From the NCBI GenBank assembly GCA_002497965.1, contig DAFR01000108.1, positions 1-5,753 of the forward strand: a DNA stretch of 5,753 bases, read 5' to 3'. The position numbers were made by a program, and so were the translations under genes. Shown one piece after another: positions 5,722-5,753 of this stretch. Within the stretch, counting starts at the first letter, position 1; each line of letters opens with the position of its first letter. The DNA comes from Methanomicrobiaceae archaeon UBA436. Its GTDB lineage: Archaea; Halobacteriota; Methanomicrobia; Methanomicrobiales; Methanoculleaceae. The notes beneath the pieces are model-generated. The model searched no databases. It saw nothing but the letters and a program-made list of their open reading frames with translations, and was not told the DNA's origin.

Positions 5722-5753
5722 GAGAGGGTGGGCGTGAACCGCCGGTTACCCGA
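5718..5753 (+). CDS. Possible start of a downstream gene, cut by the window end
   Basis: GTG 5718 overlaps the preceding stop in a GTGA arrangement typical of translationally coupled operon genes, has GGGG at 5708-5711 six bases before it, and stays open for its 12 visible codons to the edge. A second candidate, GTG 5734, is in another frame and has a better purine-rich leader (GAGGGTG, 5724-5730). Only a dozen codons are visible, so neither the start nor the product can be settled. Confidence 0.3.
   Translation, partial: MREGGREPPVTR

Overview
This GC-rich window looks like chromosomal DNA of a methanogenic archaeon, most likely a Methanomicrobiales member such as Methanoculleus. I infer this from the codon use, the tightly packed genes, the GTG start codons, and the mix of conserved archaeal-type hypothetical proteins with a CBS-domain family II pyrophosphatase. 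No ribosomal RNA or other firm phylogenetic marker is present, so the placement is an inference.

Layout. Positions 1-119 hold the end of something upstream plus a short AT-richer spacer. Next comes a two-gene plus-strand unit: a 320-residue protein of unknown function (120-1082), followed 8 bp later by a class I flavoprotein disulfide reductase of the dihydrolipoamide dehydrogenase / glutathione reductase type (1091-2416). This unit converges, with a 15-bp gap, on a minus-strand gene for a manganese-dependent family II inorganic pyrophosphatase carrying a CBS-DRTGG-CBS regulatory insert (2432-4054). A 470-bp divergent intergenic region follows (4055-4524). It has no convincing gene but three sizeable potential hairpins, an 11-bp palindrome and short direct repeats. 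The last full gene (4525-5721, plus strand, GTG start) encodes a 398-residue unknown protein with a possible degenerate PD-(D/E)XK nuclease-like core. A further gene may begin at the right edge, with a GTGA stop/start overlap or just after it.

How the genes relate. Only the first two look co-transcribed. The pyrophosphatase is a housekeeping enzyme that pulls biosynthetic reactions forward by removing PPi, and its insert suggests control by adenine nucleotides. No known multi-gene defence, mobile or CRISPR system is visible. The points most worth following up are the altered active site and predicted NADPH preference of the flavoprotein, the internal repeat in its partner protein, the nuclease-like unknown, and the structured divergent spacer.
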